A stretch of DNA of 64,000 bases from Hydractinia symbiolongicarpus (GCF_029227915.1 NC_079888.1:14305001-14369000), one strand, 5' to 3'; counted from the first letter of the stretch, positions 39,442 through 53,145 are shown. Made by a program: numbers and translations. Notes: generated by a model from the letters alone, not told the origin.

Positions 39442-39919
39442 AGCAGTGCCAAGCGTAAAATTTTTAACTTTATTCGGCGTTTGTAATACCGCGCATTAAA
39501 TTCAGTAGATAAATCGAATAACCAACAATTTAAATATATGTTTAGTTGTTTCGATTGCAGTGATCTTGCTTTAGGTTCCTCTTATTATAGAAAATGTAAT
39601 TACACTTTTTATAATAGAATTATGATAAGTTAGTTGCTATGGATCTGAAGTTTTAATTAGTTTTTCTTATAGTTTTATTATTAGTTTTTGTAAGTCAATT
39701 GTAAGTCAATTAAAAAAATGTTTTTCCTCGTACAATATGTGATCACCTGATTAACAATGCTTTTTTATTCTACTTTCCTTTCAGAATCCCTGTGTACTAT
39801 GAGATGATACGAAAGTTTTTTAACCAACCGTTTTCCAAACTCTGTATTGTCTAAAACTCGGTAATTAAATTCATAATATTAATAATAAGTTTTTACATTA
39901 ATTAACCTATAGGTGAAAG
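39442..39919. other. Upstream flank of gene D
   Basis: No ectodomain exon matching the receptor family (GC.L start, PGxLxKI block) was seen. If D is intact, its promoter should be here. Confidence 0.4.
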
Positions 39920-40310
39920 AAAACTTATTCTCCCACGGTATAATTAACTTCTCTAACGAAATTTATAAGAATCGGGAATGAAACTGTGGAAATGCGTGTA
40001 AACTCGACTAAAGGTGGTTTCCTATGAACTGAAGTGACGAATTTATTTCTACAATCACGTGTTATGTATATTTCAAGAAAGGCTAGTTTGTTTTTAACTT
40101 CTGTTTCTGAAGTGAGTGAAATACTAGGATGACACGTATTCAAGTATGCTTGGAAAAATGGTGAATGTGAAAGTGAGGAAAACAAAACAAAAACTTCATC
40201 AACGTTTTTGTAGTAAATTTATCTAAGTCCTTCAGGACAATTCTCCAACCAAATCTTCTCACAATGACAAAGAAAACGTGAGAAGGGAACCCATAGGTAT
40301 AACGTTTATT
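39920..40310 (-). pseudogene. Penelope-like reverse transcriptase fragment
   Basis: On the minus strand, successive pieces in shifting frames match the RT palm and C-terminal part: IPMGS, then WLENCPEG, IYYKNVDEVFVLFSS (a decayed catalytic VDD, here VDE), YLNTCHPSI, LAFLEIYITR and SVHRKP, then in another frame FSRVYTHFHSFIPDSYKF. The FLDV/YRKPT-type tail is typical of Penelope-like elements. Frameshifts, one stop and the loss of flanking domains make it inactive. Confidence 0.8.
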
Positions 40311-43300
40311 TGTGGGCACATGTTCTTGTTAAAAATGAAATATGAATCTTTAGTGGCTTATTGTAACAATGTATTGAAATCTAATTAGAAAGATAGTTAA
40401 ATGAAGTACAATCATTAGAAATGAAACCAGTACAAATATCTATTTCTCGTCTAAAGGTATGTTGGTAAATAAGGAGTTTATATCTAGACTAGCCATGTAA
40501 ATGTAATTGTATTTCGCTTAGGTTAAACAATAATGGTTAGTAAATTTATTAGATGTAGCTAATAGATGACAATAATGGAACGGAGAATTTATCTAGTTTG
40601 TACACTGGTGTACCTATAGCGGACAATATGGGTGTAAAAGGGGGACAGTTATCGATACAACTTTTAAAAATTTTACATAGACCATATCGTAACATCGAAA
40701 CATCCCAAAGTTAGAATGAGCAATCACCTTTCAATTACACCAATAACAGCTAAGAAGAAATCGTTGTCATCGCAACAATCAATCGTCTTTAATAATGCAA
40801 CAATTACTTACCCTCTCTAGACGATTTTGACATTTTTGCTCACGACAGTAACCGCTTTGTACTCGAAGATAAAGTCAGTCTTATTTCTCTAATGTGATAA
40901 TCCAGTATTTGATATTAATATTATATCAGCTCTCCGTTGGATATATTTAATTAGGGATTTTATATTAATTGTATAAAACAATTTGTGACATATGTATTTC
41001 GCTGTAAACTAGTAGTACAATACAGAAAACTTGATAATGGGGTAACTGTACACTCGAGATTATTAGATCAAAATTTTTTTTGTTTTTTTTAAAGTGATTG
41101 GAACACCAACTTATTAAGGTTGCTAAGAGGGGTAGTTCTGTATGGCAGCAGAAAAAGAACGATCAGTGTGACTGCTTGATCAGACTTCAGGAAATTTATT
41201 ATATTCAAACTTTATGGGCAAAACATAGACATATTTTTTGTCTTCTACCCTGAAAAAGAGTTTCATATATCAGATAGTCCCTGAAAAACACTCTCTATGT
41301 TGTATGGCTATGATACTTACCGAGTTTCAATATTTATCTTTACACATCTGTGTGCCACATTTTGTGGTGCCATACATCTGAAAGGCTTTGATATTTGCTA
41401 TTACTCGAAACTTGAAACTTACAACACAACTTTGTTTCGGATTTTACCCGATTTCAGGGCAACTTTTCAAACGAACTATAAAAAACCGGATTATATGTTA
41501 AGTGACTTTTAAAATATAGCATTCAGAAACTTTAAACAGAATGTGAAAATACGCCCTACAACTAAAGTAATTGAATTTTAATTAGATTTTGAACAAATTT
41601 TAAACCTTCGATGACGTCACATGAAAAGTGCTGACATAAGAAAAAATGTATTGCTGCCGTTTTGTTCCTTTTGTGACGTACTATAAGTGTGTCAGGTTAG
41701 ATTAAATTTCGACAAACCTATAAAAAGGTTATTAAAGGGGGCGGAATCCGCCCCACCCCCACCCTCCCCTGGTCAAGATATGAATAGGATTAAAGGCTGT
41801 ATTTCCCATTTAACCCACAAATATTATCGTTATTTTATCAGCGCGTGCTCACTTAGAAAAAATCTCGCTATTGCGGAACATGCAGTTGAATCGAAAGGAG
41901 CTATAGCACCATTATAAGGGTGGGGTATTTAGACCATTCCACCTCTTTTTGAAGAAAGAAGTAAACTATAAAATTTATTGTAATGAACTATATTAGTTGC
42001 TGCTGCAATCCGGACAAAGTCTGTTGTGAGCAAAGTGATATATGTACAGGGAGTTTATAAGCGATGATTTACATGATTATAATGCGCTGTCAATCCTTTT
42101 ATAAACCATTTTGGAGTCAATAATAATAACACTAATAATAGTAACACTAATAATAATAATAATAACGTGTGTATGTAACGTAGATAAAAACAAACAAACA
42201 AACAAACAACAGACAAAACTTGGTGCTATCTGGAGTCTAAACTGCAATCTAGAGATTGAGAAGATAATCGAGACATCAATAGGTCATTATAGATCAGTTA
42301 GATAAGTAATATAAAAGCAAACGATATATATGTATACAAAAATAAAACAAGTAAAGAAATTACGAATTTTATAAAGTTTCATCAATTGTTATTAGTATAC
42401 AAAACACAGTTCAGATAGGACTACTGAAATCTAGAAAGGCGCTTACTGGACCGTATTATGAATTAAATAATTAAAATGAAGGAAGAAATATATACATTAT
42501 TTTATAGATTTTTTCCAACACATTCTGAAAAAGCTACCAAAGGCTTCACACTTTCTGACATTCGTTGGAGTTGAAGTTGAAATTTTGTAACTAACATGGC
42601 GGGGGAGGGAGGGGTATAGGAGAGGGCGACTTTATCAACAATGTATGTTTACATCAAGTCTGTTCTTTTAGTCTCAAATCCAGGATCCAATTTGTATTTG
42701 TTAATTCGTGTGTTTAATGCTTATATTTTGCTGCAGATTGCTCAAACATACGTATCTACCCCCGGATTGCTTAAAAGTCTTTTATAACTTTTATATTTAC
42801 CATATAGTGTAGTTGTATTTTTTCACTCCCTATAATCTTTTGAATGGCATAAATATTTTTTTGATTTTGACAAAAAAAATATTTTATTGCTATGGATACA
42901 GGCCTAGTGTTATAGCACTGATAAATTTTAGAGTCAAATGAAACCTTAAATGTAATCATTTTGTAAAAAATCTCTTAGGGAGTTAAAAAGGAGTCAAATT
43001 GAGACCCAAAAAGGAGTCAACCCGCAATGACTCTCTTTTGGGGTGTAGGGTTAACCAAAAAAAAAAAAGACAAGTTTCGCTCACACTCTTGATGCTTGTA
43101 ACGACGTGTTCAAACTACAATATATAAGAAAAATGTATCTAGTGAATACTCAAAAAAATGACTAAGGAAATATAACAAATATTATAAACTATATAATGCT
43201 TACCAGCTTGCCAAGTGTGAGAGCTTTGAAAAATAAACTTGATTAGAATTTAAATAGACTTGCTGAAAAAAAATTGAATTTGTGAAAGATTATTTAAACT

Positions 43301-44283
43301 TTTCTTGACATTGAAAAAGATGTGATCACCTCAGTGACTTCAAGTGAACAAGTGAACTGAAAAATCTGCTTTTAAATAAATAAATATAAATTCCCTATAG
43401 GGTATACTTTACAATTAAATTTTATAACATTGCACAAATTGACATTTAATTAACACAAGGACACAAACAGGTGATTAAATTTTTACACTAAATACACTTG
43501 GGTAACTACACTTGACAACACAATAGTTAAATAAATTACAGAACAAACATGGCAGACAAAACATAAAGACAAATTTTAACATAGAGCTGACTCAACATGG
43601 GGTGCTCATTTGACTCCTTTAGGGTTTCATTCTTTGCTTGACTCTTTGAAAAGAGTCATTATTGCGTTCAATGATTGTTGTGCGTTCAATGATTGTTGTG
43701 TAGTGTGCTCACGTAATTCCTCAAAAGGTTTCATTAGGAATATCGCATTTAATGATTTTTGCTGTGTTTGACTTTTTTATAAGAAAATACACTCAGATAC
43801 AATCACTTTAGGTCGAGATTATAGAAATGTGCCTTTTAATACTTGGGAAACTGTTTTACGAGACGTCTGTAATTCTTTCTCCAGTCCGATACGAAGGTAT
43901 ACATGAGCAAGGTATACATGAGAAAACTGATTGTATTTTTAGCATCGGACGAACACTACACATATTTTTGACGTATATTTAGGAAGTTCTTTTTTTTAAA
44001 AAAAATGTGCGCAACTATAGTATAGGCAAAACTAGTGTAGCTACCAATACGTTGTTTATAAGAAACTAGTCCATAAGAAACCTTAGGTTCTGAAAAGCTC
44101 AACTTTAAAACATTAAGAAACTTGTACATATAACAGAAAAAATATGTAAAGACATATCTATATAAATGAAAACCATAGTCCAAACCTCAAAAATGCCTTG
44201 TAAATCAAAGATTTTTAAGGGTTAAATAAAAGAAAATTTAAGAAACATTTTGTTATATTATGTTTTTTACTTGTTCACTCTCT
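40311..44283. other. Intergenic region
   Basis: No gene is recognised. A 71-codon plus frame at 41297-41512 and a 76-codon frame at 41687-41917 have no recognisable motifs; the second runs through a GGGGGCGGAATCCGCCCC-type repeat. TAATAA/AACA microsatellites lie at 42115-42210. GGAGTCAA/TTGACTCC strings at 42965-43030 and 43605-43660 lie in opposite orientation and may be ends of a small element. Nothing else is supported. Confidence 0.45.
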
Positions 44284-45200
44284 TTACATCCACTGGATTG
44301 TCTCAAGGCTCCAAAGGCACTAAACTTGGACATTTAAAAAACCTTGCCGAACTCTGGAAATCATGGAAGCAGGCATTTCAAATCTTCCTCCAAGCCACCG
44401 AATCTGCTGATAAGCCAGATGTTGTCAAATCATCAATCCTTCTTCACTGCATAGGTAAGCAATGCAAAGAAATTTATGATACTTCTTAATTCAATGAAGG
44501 AGATGAAATAAAATTGAAGGAAGACTTTGAGAAATTTGACGAATACTGCACTAGATCATGTAAATTGAAAGAAGACCGAGAACTCAATCAACTCCGGGAT
44601 TCCCTCATCAAAAACCGATCATTATCGTTTTAAGAGACAAAAAACTTCAGGAACGCCTACTCTGCTAAAATGACATCACATTAGAAAAAATACTATCCAA
44701 CTGCAGAGTTGGTTAGGCATCACAGTTACAAACTAAATCCATTCACAACACACCTGACTGAACTCCATCATCATCAACGGCTAATTTTGATATCAATCAG
44801 ATAATCCATCATCAAAAAAGCAATGAAATCATCACGAAATGTAAATTCTGTGCTGGAAGTCATCCTCGTAGTTCATGCCCAGCATACGGCAAATATGCAA
44901 TATCTGTAAGAGTAAAGGACACTTTTCAAAATGTTGTCGAAAATCTAATTAAAGCATATCTCAACGTAATAATAAACGAAAGAGATACTCACAACGTCCA
45001 TCAAAACCAGTTGGCTCAGCCCAGCTAATCGATCTCTCAACCAATGATACAATGGTTGCTTATAAAATAGACATGGTTACTTATAAAATAGACATAAAAT
45101 GAACGCTTGTGCAAACGTTATACCGATATCTGTCTTTCAACGCCTCGGCAAAAAAGCATTGAGTATGTCATCCTACTTGTATATTTTGTATACATACAAC
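44284..45200 (+). pseudogene. Gypsy-like LTR retrotransposon gag/protease remnant
   Basis: Gag-like sequence (LWKSWKQAFQIFLQATES, SILLHCIGKQCKEIYDT) is followed, after stops and shifts, by LRD...KKLQERL and LTLEK-type pieces. Two zinc-knuckle-like segments come next (CKFC.GSHPRSSCPAYG; CNICKSKGHFSKCC in another frame). Near 45100 a decayed aspartic protease start appears (KIDMNACANVIPISVFQRLG, where the active-site DTGA is degraded). No LTRs, reverse transcriptase or integrase are visible nearby, so this is a truncated, dead copy. Confidence 0.78.
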
Positions 45201-48200
45201 ACAAAAACCTGCTTGAAAAGTTTCACTCTGAAATTATTCTTGAATAAATGTATACAAAAATGTTACGTAGTCATATTTTTATCTTTAATATATTATAAAA
45301 AATATTTAAAACTGTGAAAAACATGTCAATTTCATATGTGCTCATGCAAGTTTTTGAAATTTGATATCTTAAGAACTGCCCTAGATTCCTCTATGCTGCT
45401 TTTCAAGAAAATTCACAAATTCACAAAAGAAAAAAATTTATTTATGTAGCATATTGTTAAGATTATAGTAACTGTTTTACTTTGTGTTTAGTATTTTTAC
45501 TTGTATATGTATATTATAATATGTATATTATAAATTCCGGAAAAACATTTTTAAAAATGGTGACCCAAAAATGTCCGTCCTCTAATTTCCAGAGCGCTGC
45601 CTTTGTAATTGAAATTTGCTTGTGCGAATCTAGGTACTCTGAGTTAGTGTTTGTCCACGCACGACCATGGGTGTAATATAATTTGAATATTTTTCGGTGC
45701 TAGTATTTATTTTTGGTATTGATAATGATTAATATTTTTCGTTGCTAATATACTAATAAATTTATGTACATTTTTTAGCCTGAATTAATACGGCAATAAA
45801 AACTCTAATCATAATCTGAGGTTTTTTTCTGTGAAATGAACGCGTAACGGGAACTATTTTTACTCATTGAAGCCATTTAGGAACTCATTGATGGGTTGCC
45901 TGTGGGAAGTACATAAAAAGAGTCATAGAAAAATTGACTTCTTTATAGGAATCATTTTGAATAGGTCGAAATGAGTAACTCTCCTCGAGCGGATTTGAAG
46001 TGGGTTCGAGGGTTAACTTGTTTAGTTTAGTATTATATATAAGTGTGCGTAGTTTTATGCTTCCAGCACAAATACCACGAACAGCACTCACACAAACGGG
46101 AAAAAGGTTTGCGCCGATTTATCCTACTATATTCCTCTAAGATCAGAGGACTGTACAAAGTCTAAAATAAAGTTCAATTTCTCTGTTGTTTTCTTTGCAC
46201 TCGTGCTACCGTAGATAGCCATAGTTGGTTGATAGACGAATATAAAATTCTCTAATTTGGAAAATATAAATGAAAAAAAACAAGCAATATTGCACACACT
46301 AACCGTGAGGTGGGATATTAGCGGCAAGTATTAACATCTGCCAATGTATAGTTCTCGCAAGGCTGGGAAATATTTTTGGAACCGATCAATTTTCTCCACT
46401 AGTATTGCTAATCGGCATAGGCTTCTTGTTGACTCGTAGCTATTTTTCTCCTGTTAGCACGAGAAATTGCAATTTTCTAAAAAGAAAATCCTAAATGAGA
46501 TAATGATGTAAAAATCTTTGTTCCTATAAATTCCTTCATTTGTTTTGCCCATTGACAATTGCAGCTCATAAAATAAAAAAGACAGAAGTAATAATCAGAG
46601 TAATCTCAAAATGATCCTTGCTGGATCGGTCGTTGGTTCAAGTGGTTTAAATATAAAAAAATTTAAGTAACAAAATTTAATGTTGTGTTGATCCAATGCC
46701 GCAACTGATCAAACTAAAGTTTTTTAATACTTGTACCCCTTTATTATATTTTCTTTTGCGTCTGCACAAAAAGTCTGACTCGACATTTAACCGACACTTT
46801 TTGTCCAGAACTATAAAAAAAACTACGTTTCTCTTTCAGGACAAAGAAGTTAGAAACAACACAAGTTAAACTGCGTAGAATGACGTAGTGATGCATTCAA
46901 AATTCTCAGATTTTTATTTACACTAATTCCTACAAAACAGCTTTTCTAAATTCCACAAACAGCAACATTCACTTAAGTCATTAAGTAAAGTCAAAGATCC
47001 TAAACCTTAAAAGCCTTAATTAATGCTTCAAACCTCCGCAGAATATCGACACAACGGTTCTTTCTTAGTCATTTAACGCGGTTGGTAAAAAGCATCAGAT
47101 CGTGAATTATCCATAGCCTATAGGTTGCGGTTCTATTTTAAAGTTTCATAGGCCAGGTAAGCAGCGTTTGAATACATGTCGCATTTTCTAGGACGCCTTT
47201 GTTAAGGAGAATTTCACGTTTGATCACACAGAAACGATGCTTACATCAGCAATAATGACCACATTTGAAGTGTGGAAGTGCAATCAAACAATAAAAGATT
47301 GTAGTCAGTTGTGCACATTTACACGCTCCAGTTGGGTGAACATAGAATTAGTCTAAGGAACTACTTGTCATTTCGAGCTTCAAAATTTGCGAATTTGTCT
47401 CAGCAGAGAGATGTAGTAACCGTGTTAGAACAGGCTCCCTAGGAATACATGTACATGATTATTTCTGCTAATCTGATATTTGATATGAAATTGTGCCCTA
47501 GTCCTGTATTATTTCAACTGGTACGAAGCTTCGTTTTTTTAGTGCAGGTTCTCGTGCAAAATTCTAACTACCCGGTGGATGGATCTACAACCATCGCTCA
47601 AGTTAGTTATGTAGATAATACTTGATTATTCATACTATATAAATATTTCAAAACAGAACAGAACAGGATTTGGCGAACAACGTTATTTTGTAAAATTTTG
47701 TTAACATGAGATATCGCAAACTTTTACCTTGATTTAAATATTAAAGTTACCTTAGCTGCAATATTGAATGCAAACTAATAGCCTTAACTTTGATAATCAC
47801 GTTTATCTTGTTTCGGGTTAGATTCCCCAATACAGTGCACTTTAATATAGTGCTGTCAGGCTATATTGTGTTACTACTACGTGTAGGGCACGGTTCTTAT
47901 AACTAAGATGACACACTAACACGCTAAGATGACAAACTACTGGTCCGCGTTCTTTCAATTTTTCTTGTCTAAGAAATTAAAGTATAAAAAAGGTTGTTTT
48001 TGGTTGAGCGCGGCGAATTAGAAAATAATTTATTTTAATTTTTTGTATAAATAGGATTCGCAAAAGAAAGTCACTGCGAAGGATTAGAAACTGCAAATCT
48101 AGTGATAAATCATGTTGTTAATATAATTTCATTATGGCTGCCAGATTGTGCACAGACGAATGATATGTATTATCGCAGAAAGACTTTATAGAAAGTTAAT

Positions 48201-50439
48201 TAATCTGTAAAGTGTTGTTTACTTGACTCTAGATTAAACATACATAAAGAAATTCGAAAATTCATCTGTTTACGGCTATAAAATGTTAAAAGATCGACCA
48301 ACCGAAGCAAATTTAATTCGCCATAGTAATTACTTCATAGCTTTAAAATATTTTCCCGAATTTTTTTTTCTTTAATATGCCGCAACTTAGAATGGTTTAC
48401 TGTTTAAGGTGGATATAATTTATCCGAATTTTCACTTAAAGTCTGATTCTTCTGGACAAGTCTTATTATACTAGCTGACAGTTTCTTAGTAGCTTCATAA
48501 TGCAGCGGCAACATTGAAAATAAACTTAGAAAAAACCATAAAACAAACAAAACAGTTTTAATGTCGTAGACTAGCTGTTAGTGGCCACAAAACCATCATC
48601 TAGATAACACTAACCACATATGCATGGCGGGGCTTACACACATAAATACTAGACTTCTTTTAAAAGAGTAAAACAGCTTCCTGATGAGGTTTTTTTCTCA
48701 ATTGTTATAAAATACACGAGATGACACTAAATTTACATGCACTCTTATTCATCAATTCTGAATTTTTACAAAATTAAAAACATTTTTTAGCCTGCTGTCA
48801 TATCAAACGTAAAACTAAACATCTTTTCTAATAAGACTAGAAGCAATCACGAGGAAGTACGACAGACTAATCCAATTCAGGATATGGTTAATGCATATGT
48901 CTGCTTTTGTGTAATTAAAAACTCTTATAGATCCTAAAATTTGTAATCATGAACAAAATTTAAAGGAGTTATTTAATGGGTGTTTACATTTCACACATTA
49001 CAAATTACATCCTAGTGTAACGAAATTAATCGCACGAAAAAACCCAACTATTTGGTTATATCTTTCAATGGCAATTTTGTTTTGCCAGTTGTTATTGCAA
49101 CAATGCTGCTGAAAAATGTGCCAAATGGTATTTAATGTAATATTTTAAGAATTAGTTACATGGAACAATCTAACACACAAAATTTTAGTGCATACTAATC
49201 CAATCGAAAATGGTGACGTCATCGCAAAATTTCCTTTTCCGCCAAAACATTTCCTCTGTTACACTATATTCCTGAAAGCTCAGCGATGAGAAGACGTGCT
49301 CTCACAAAAAGGATGATGTCATAGCAATTTTTTTTCCCTGCCAAACCATTTCTTTTATGTTTCTATATTACAGTCAATTTTAACTAGCCTATGCTAATCA
49401 AAAGGTATTCGAGCTAGTTAAATCAAACAGTTGGCTGTCTTAATAACAGTGAATAAACACACTATCCAGAAAGGAACTTGAACTCCAACGTAATTCGGCG
49501 AGTCGGGGTCGCAAGGAAGTACGCTGCAACACGATTGTGTGATCGTAGTCCGTCTGATAAAAGCTTTCGAAACACATGATAGTTTGCTCAAGTCATTCTG
49601 TTATAACAAGCTAACCTTATTTTATTTTTGAGGGAAGGGAAAGTTGCGTTTTTACTTCTTCATCGGTTTATTCTCGATAATTTTTGTTCCAGATGAGTTA
49701 CAAGCTAAGATAAGTTATTGATTAATTTTATATTACGAGAAGATGCAAAACGATTCTCGGAGCTGATTGGAAAGATTTTGTAGATTATAAAAAATCATTT
49801 TGATCTTTATAGCACAAGGGTTTTAATATGGAATCTCCTTTTTGTATTAAATTTTATTTTTCATAACATACAGAAGACAAACTAAGCAAATATAAATTGA
49901 AATGATTAAGAAGTCTGTAGAAGGAAAGGTTTTTATGACCTCAATAAATTACGACGTCAGCATTAATTTTTTAATGTCAAAATACTTGGTTGCAGTGCTA
50001 AATTACGTAAACATTGCGTTCCCTCTTCTTTGAATTCCAACACCACTCTTAAAAACAAGAACGAAAATCTCCCAATACATTACCTAATGTTTTTGCAAGA
50101 CATAACAATTCGCTCAAGCTTTTTACTTATAGCAATATGTGTATTTTTTTGAACTGTTAAAGCTTTAATTTATATATTAAATATATAACAATCCTGCAAC
50201 ACATATACTTAGAATGTTTCAATGTGTTCTAATTTCAATGTTTTAAATCTCATTGATATGGCCGCTAGAATGAAACGATCAAAATGTAGCGTTACTTTCT
50301 GAAAATTCCTTTTGACCTATTATAGTAAAATTTGTGTTGGAGTTTCTGGTAATCACTTGTACTTCGATTCACAGTCTGTCATAGGCGGAGAGACTCCGAT
50401 GGACTACAATAGTAATCAGTCGCAGTCTATCTTATTATG
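45201..50439. other. Long intergenic region, nothing recognised
   Basis: AT-rich sequence without supported exons, domains or RNA genes. Minus-strand frames at 45885-46091 and 46127-46327 show no recognisable motif. This stretch could hold distal regulatory DNA of the carbonic anhydrase gene. Confidence 0.45.
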
Positions 50440-50795
50440 TCGTAGTCTGTCGTAGTCTGTCGTAGTCTGTCGTAGTCTGTCGTAGTCTGTCGTAGTCTGT
50501 CGTAGTCTGTCGTAGTCTGTCGTAGTCTGTCGTAGTCTGTCGTAGTCTGTCGTAGTCTGTCGTAGTCTGTCGTAGTTTGTCGTATTCTGTCGTAGTCTGT
50601 CGTAGTCTGTCGTAGTCTGTCGTAGTCTGTCGTAGTCTGTCGTAATCTGTCGTAGTCTGTCGTAGTCTGTCGTAGTCTGTCGTAGTCTGTCGTAGTCTGT
50701 CGTAATCTGTCGTAGGCTGTTGTAGTCTGTTGTAGTCTGTCGTAGTCTGTCGTAGTTTGTCGTAGTTTGTCGTATTCTGTCGTAGTCCGTCGTGT
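50440..50795. repeat. 10-bp minisatellite, unit CGTAGTCTGT, about 36 copies
   Basis: Head-to-tail decamers, most of them identical. Scattered variants include CGTAGTTTGT, CGTATTCTGT, CGTAATCTGT and CGTAGGCTGT, mainly in the right half. The array ends about 780 bases upstream of the carbonic anhydrase start codon. Confidence 0.97.
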
Positions 50796-51575
50796 TCTTT
50801 CTATCTTATCAACTTGTCTTATGAAACATTAAATTACGTTCATAATCGCGACTTAAATATAACTAATTATGTCTCATTTAAGAATCCGAGAATGTTTATG
50901 CTTTCTCTCATTTACACAAGAAATTTTTAAATAGTGCATAAACTTTTTGTTATACTGAGCAGATTCCTACCAAACAAAAAGAACTTTATGCCATACTGCA
51001 ACTGTGCCATGTCAGAAACAGGACATGGTGTATTAAATAGAAAGGACAGTTCCATGAACATGTTACCAGAACTCACATTGCACATAACACATCATAATAT
51101 TGTCGTTGTTAGATGGTACGCAAAGGTCAAAGAAAAAAGCCACAAACAACAGACAGACGCAATTCAGTTGTAAAAAACATGAAATTGCCAAAATGTCAAA
51201 TTAATTATAACTAATAAGAAGAAATTAATATTTTTATAACATGCAGTTAGCATCGAAAATATCGTGCAGCAGCAACGTAACGCTTTCTGGCTAAAGCCGC
51301 TTCTTAAATTACTGATGTTTCTCCATTAAACGACACCTTCCCAAAATGTCACACGGTAATTTTCAGGCTTAAAAATGATCTCTTTAACGGCCTAAAATTT
51401 GGAAAAATTCATTAAAGCATGAAGTATGTGTTCTCTAATTGGCCTTAAAATATTTTACTTTCCTAAAAAAGTAACTGCGCATGCCCAGAAATTTTATTAT
51501 TTATAGCGCCGAAGCGCCTCTTTAGTTCATTTTCTGTGGAAGGTACAGCCTGTGATAAACAGAAGAAAAAGCGCC
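50796..51575. other. Upstream region of the carbonic anhydrase gene
   Basis: A 79-codon plus frame at 50934-51173 contains IVVVRWYAKV, faintly like the VVKWYDN string of piggyBac transposases, but too little is present to call. A TATA-like TTATTTATA lies at 51497-51505, beside the small palindrome GCGCCGAAGCGCC, about 75 bases before the ATG, and could be the core promoter. Confidence 0.4.
51497..51505 (+). promoter_or_regulatory. Possible TATA element of the carbonic anhydrase gene
   Basis: TTATTTATA about 75 bases upstream of the start codon, directly followed by GCGCCGAAGCGCC. Position and sequence fit a core promoter, but TATA-like strings are frequent in this AT-rich DNA. Confidence 0.25.
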
Positions 51576-53023
51576 ATGTATCAAAAGCTCATCATCTTTA
51601 TGTTTGCATATCTTGCATATGTGGAGTGTAAGTTTTCAATATTTACCTTTTTTATCTACCATCATTTATATTATATTCCTTTATCTACAATTAATTTTGA
51701 TACTGGAAAGTATATGCTAATACAATTATACAAATTTTTCTTTACTGTTATAGCTAATGAATTTTGTACTGCGGACTGGAGTTACAGAGAAGGAAAACTT
51801 TTTGGTAAGATTGTCCCAATATCTGGTAGATAATTTAGTATTACAATTAACTGTTTCACACTTGTTTCAATACTTTTTTACGTATGTAGGACCAAAAGAA
51901 TGGTCGAAATCTAGTGCCACCTGTGCTGGCAATCGTCAATCTCCGATAAACATTGCATTGAAACAAACAATTCGACCAAGTAGAAAGAACATAATTTCGT
52001 TCGACAACTACAACAAGTCACCAAAAGCAGGAGAAACTTATAAAATAACCAACAACGGACGCACGATCACTATTGATATTCCAGAAGACACTAGCTACTA
52101 CTTACAAAAAGGTGGAAATAAATTTGTGCCATTCCAAGCGGATATCCACTTTGGAACCCCCGTGAAAAAAGGATCTACGCATTCGTTAAATAGAAAGTTT
52201 TTTCACGCTGAGGTGAGTTTACTTTCAGCAGTAAGACCGAACCGTGTATGTCAGTGATGCGACGTCTATGTTATTTACTTTTCTTAGATACATCTCGCTC
52301 ATCGAAATTCAAAGTATAGAAGATCGGATGTGTCTCAACACAGTGATGGGTTGCTTGCCATTGGCGTATTTGTGAAACTAAAAGTAAGAGATATTTTAGA
52401 ATTTTTAGCAAGTAGTACTCCTTTCGACATGAGTTGACATTTCAATAAACTTTCTTCAGGTTCGAGGAAGGACAAGTCCAATCGTTTCGCAGTTTAGTTG
52501 TAATGCCGATAAACTTACTCGAACAGGCAAAATAGTTTTAAAACATGTTTAGATAAATTACAAACATCAAGAGGAATCTATGCATCATAATTTCTACTTA
52601 TAGGGAACAGTGTCAAGGTTGCTGCCTTTCCCTTATCCAAATTTTTACCATATCGTGCTAACTTGAAGCGTACGCCATATGTCAACTACCACGGCTCGTT
52701 GACCACACCACCATGCACTGAGAATGTTGATTGGGTTGTACTCACCAGTCGTGTGCATACAATTAACCTCCGAGATGTAAGAACCTTCTTAAGTACTTTT
52801 TTTGCGAGGTAACATCTCAACATTATAAATGGTACCAAACTAAGCAACAACATAACATTGCGATTACTTTTTTTTATTTTAGTTACGAGCAATCAATAAA
52901 GTACTGGATTGTGAAAATTTACCAATGTATGGAAATTATCGACCAGTACAAGCAACAAATGGACGAAAGTTGTACGGAGTCAACATGAGGCGAAGGAAAA
53001 GATTTGGAAAAAAATGTTACTAA
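51576..53023 (+). CDS. Secreted alpha-carbonic-anhydrase-like protein with altered zinc site
   Basis: Seven exons: 51576-51627, 51754-51804, 51890-52212, 52288-52383, 52460-52526, 52604-52776 and 52883-53023, giving 300 residues. A signal peptide (MYQKLIIFMFAYLAYVE...) is followed by alpha-CA blocks in order: CAGNRQSPINI, ITNNGRTITIDIP, ADIHFG, HAEIHLAH, DGLLAIGVF and HGSLTTPPCTENVDWVVL. Cys in CAGN and TPPC form the pair typical of secreted isoforms. Using human CA II numbering, zinc ligands H96 and H119, E117 and T199 are present. H94 is replaced by Asp (FHFHWG becomes ADIHFG), E106 by Thr, and proton-shuttle H64 by Arg. Loss of one zinc His usually abolishes CO2 hydration, so it may be a CA-related protein. 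The fifth intron seems to use a GC donor (52527), because only that choice keeps the family alignment. The C terminus is very basic (RRRKRFGKK). A poly(A) signal lies at 53140. Confidence 0.93.
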
Positions 53024-53139
53024 AGATCAAAGAATAAATCCAGAAGAACTTTGTCCTTTCGGCCAAAGTTAAAGACTAGAAAATCTTGGTACTAGTACTT
53101 GACCTATGTTTTGCACTGTAGTTGCAATTCTGAAAAGAG

Positions 53140-53145
53140 AATAAA
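53140..53145 (+). promoter_or_regulatory. Poly(A) signal of the carbonic anhydrase gene
   Basis: AATAAA 117 bases after the stop codon, the first good canonical hexamer in the expected place. Confidence 0.6.

Noticed and set aside
50934-51173. Possible piggyBac transposase fragment
   Set aside because: Only a single weak string (VVVRWYA) resembles the family; no other block was found.
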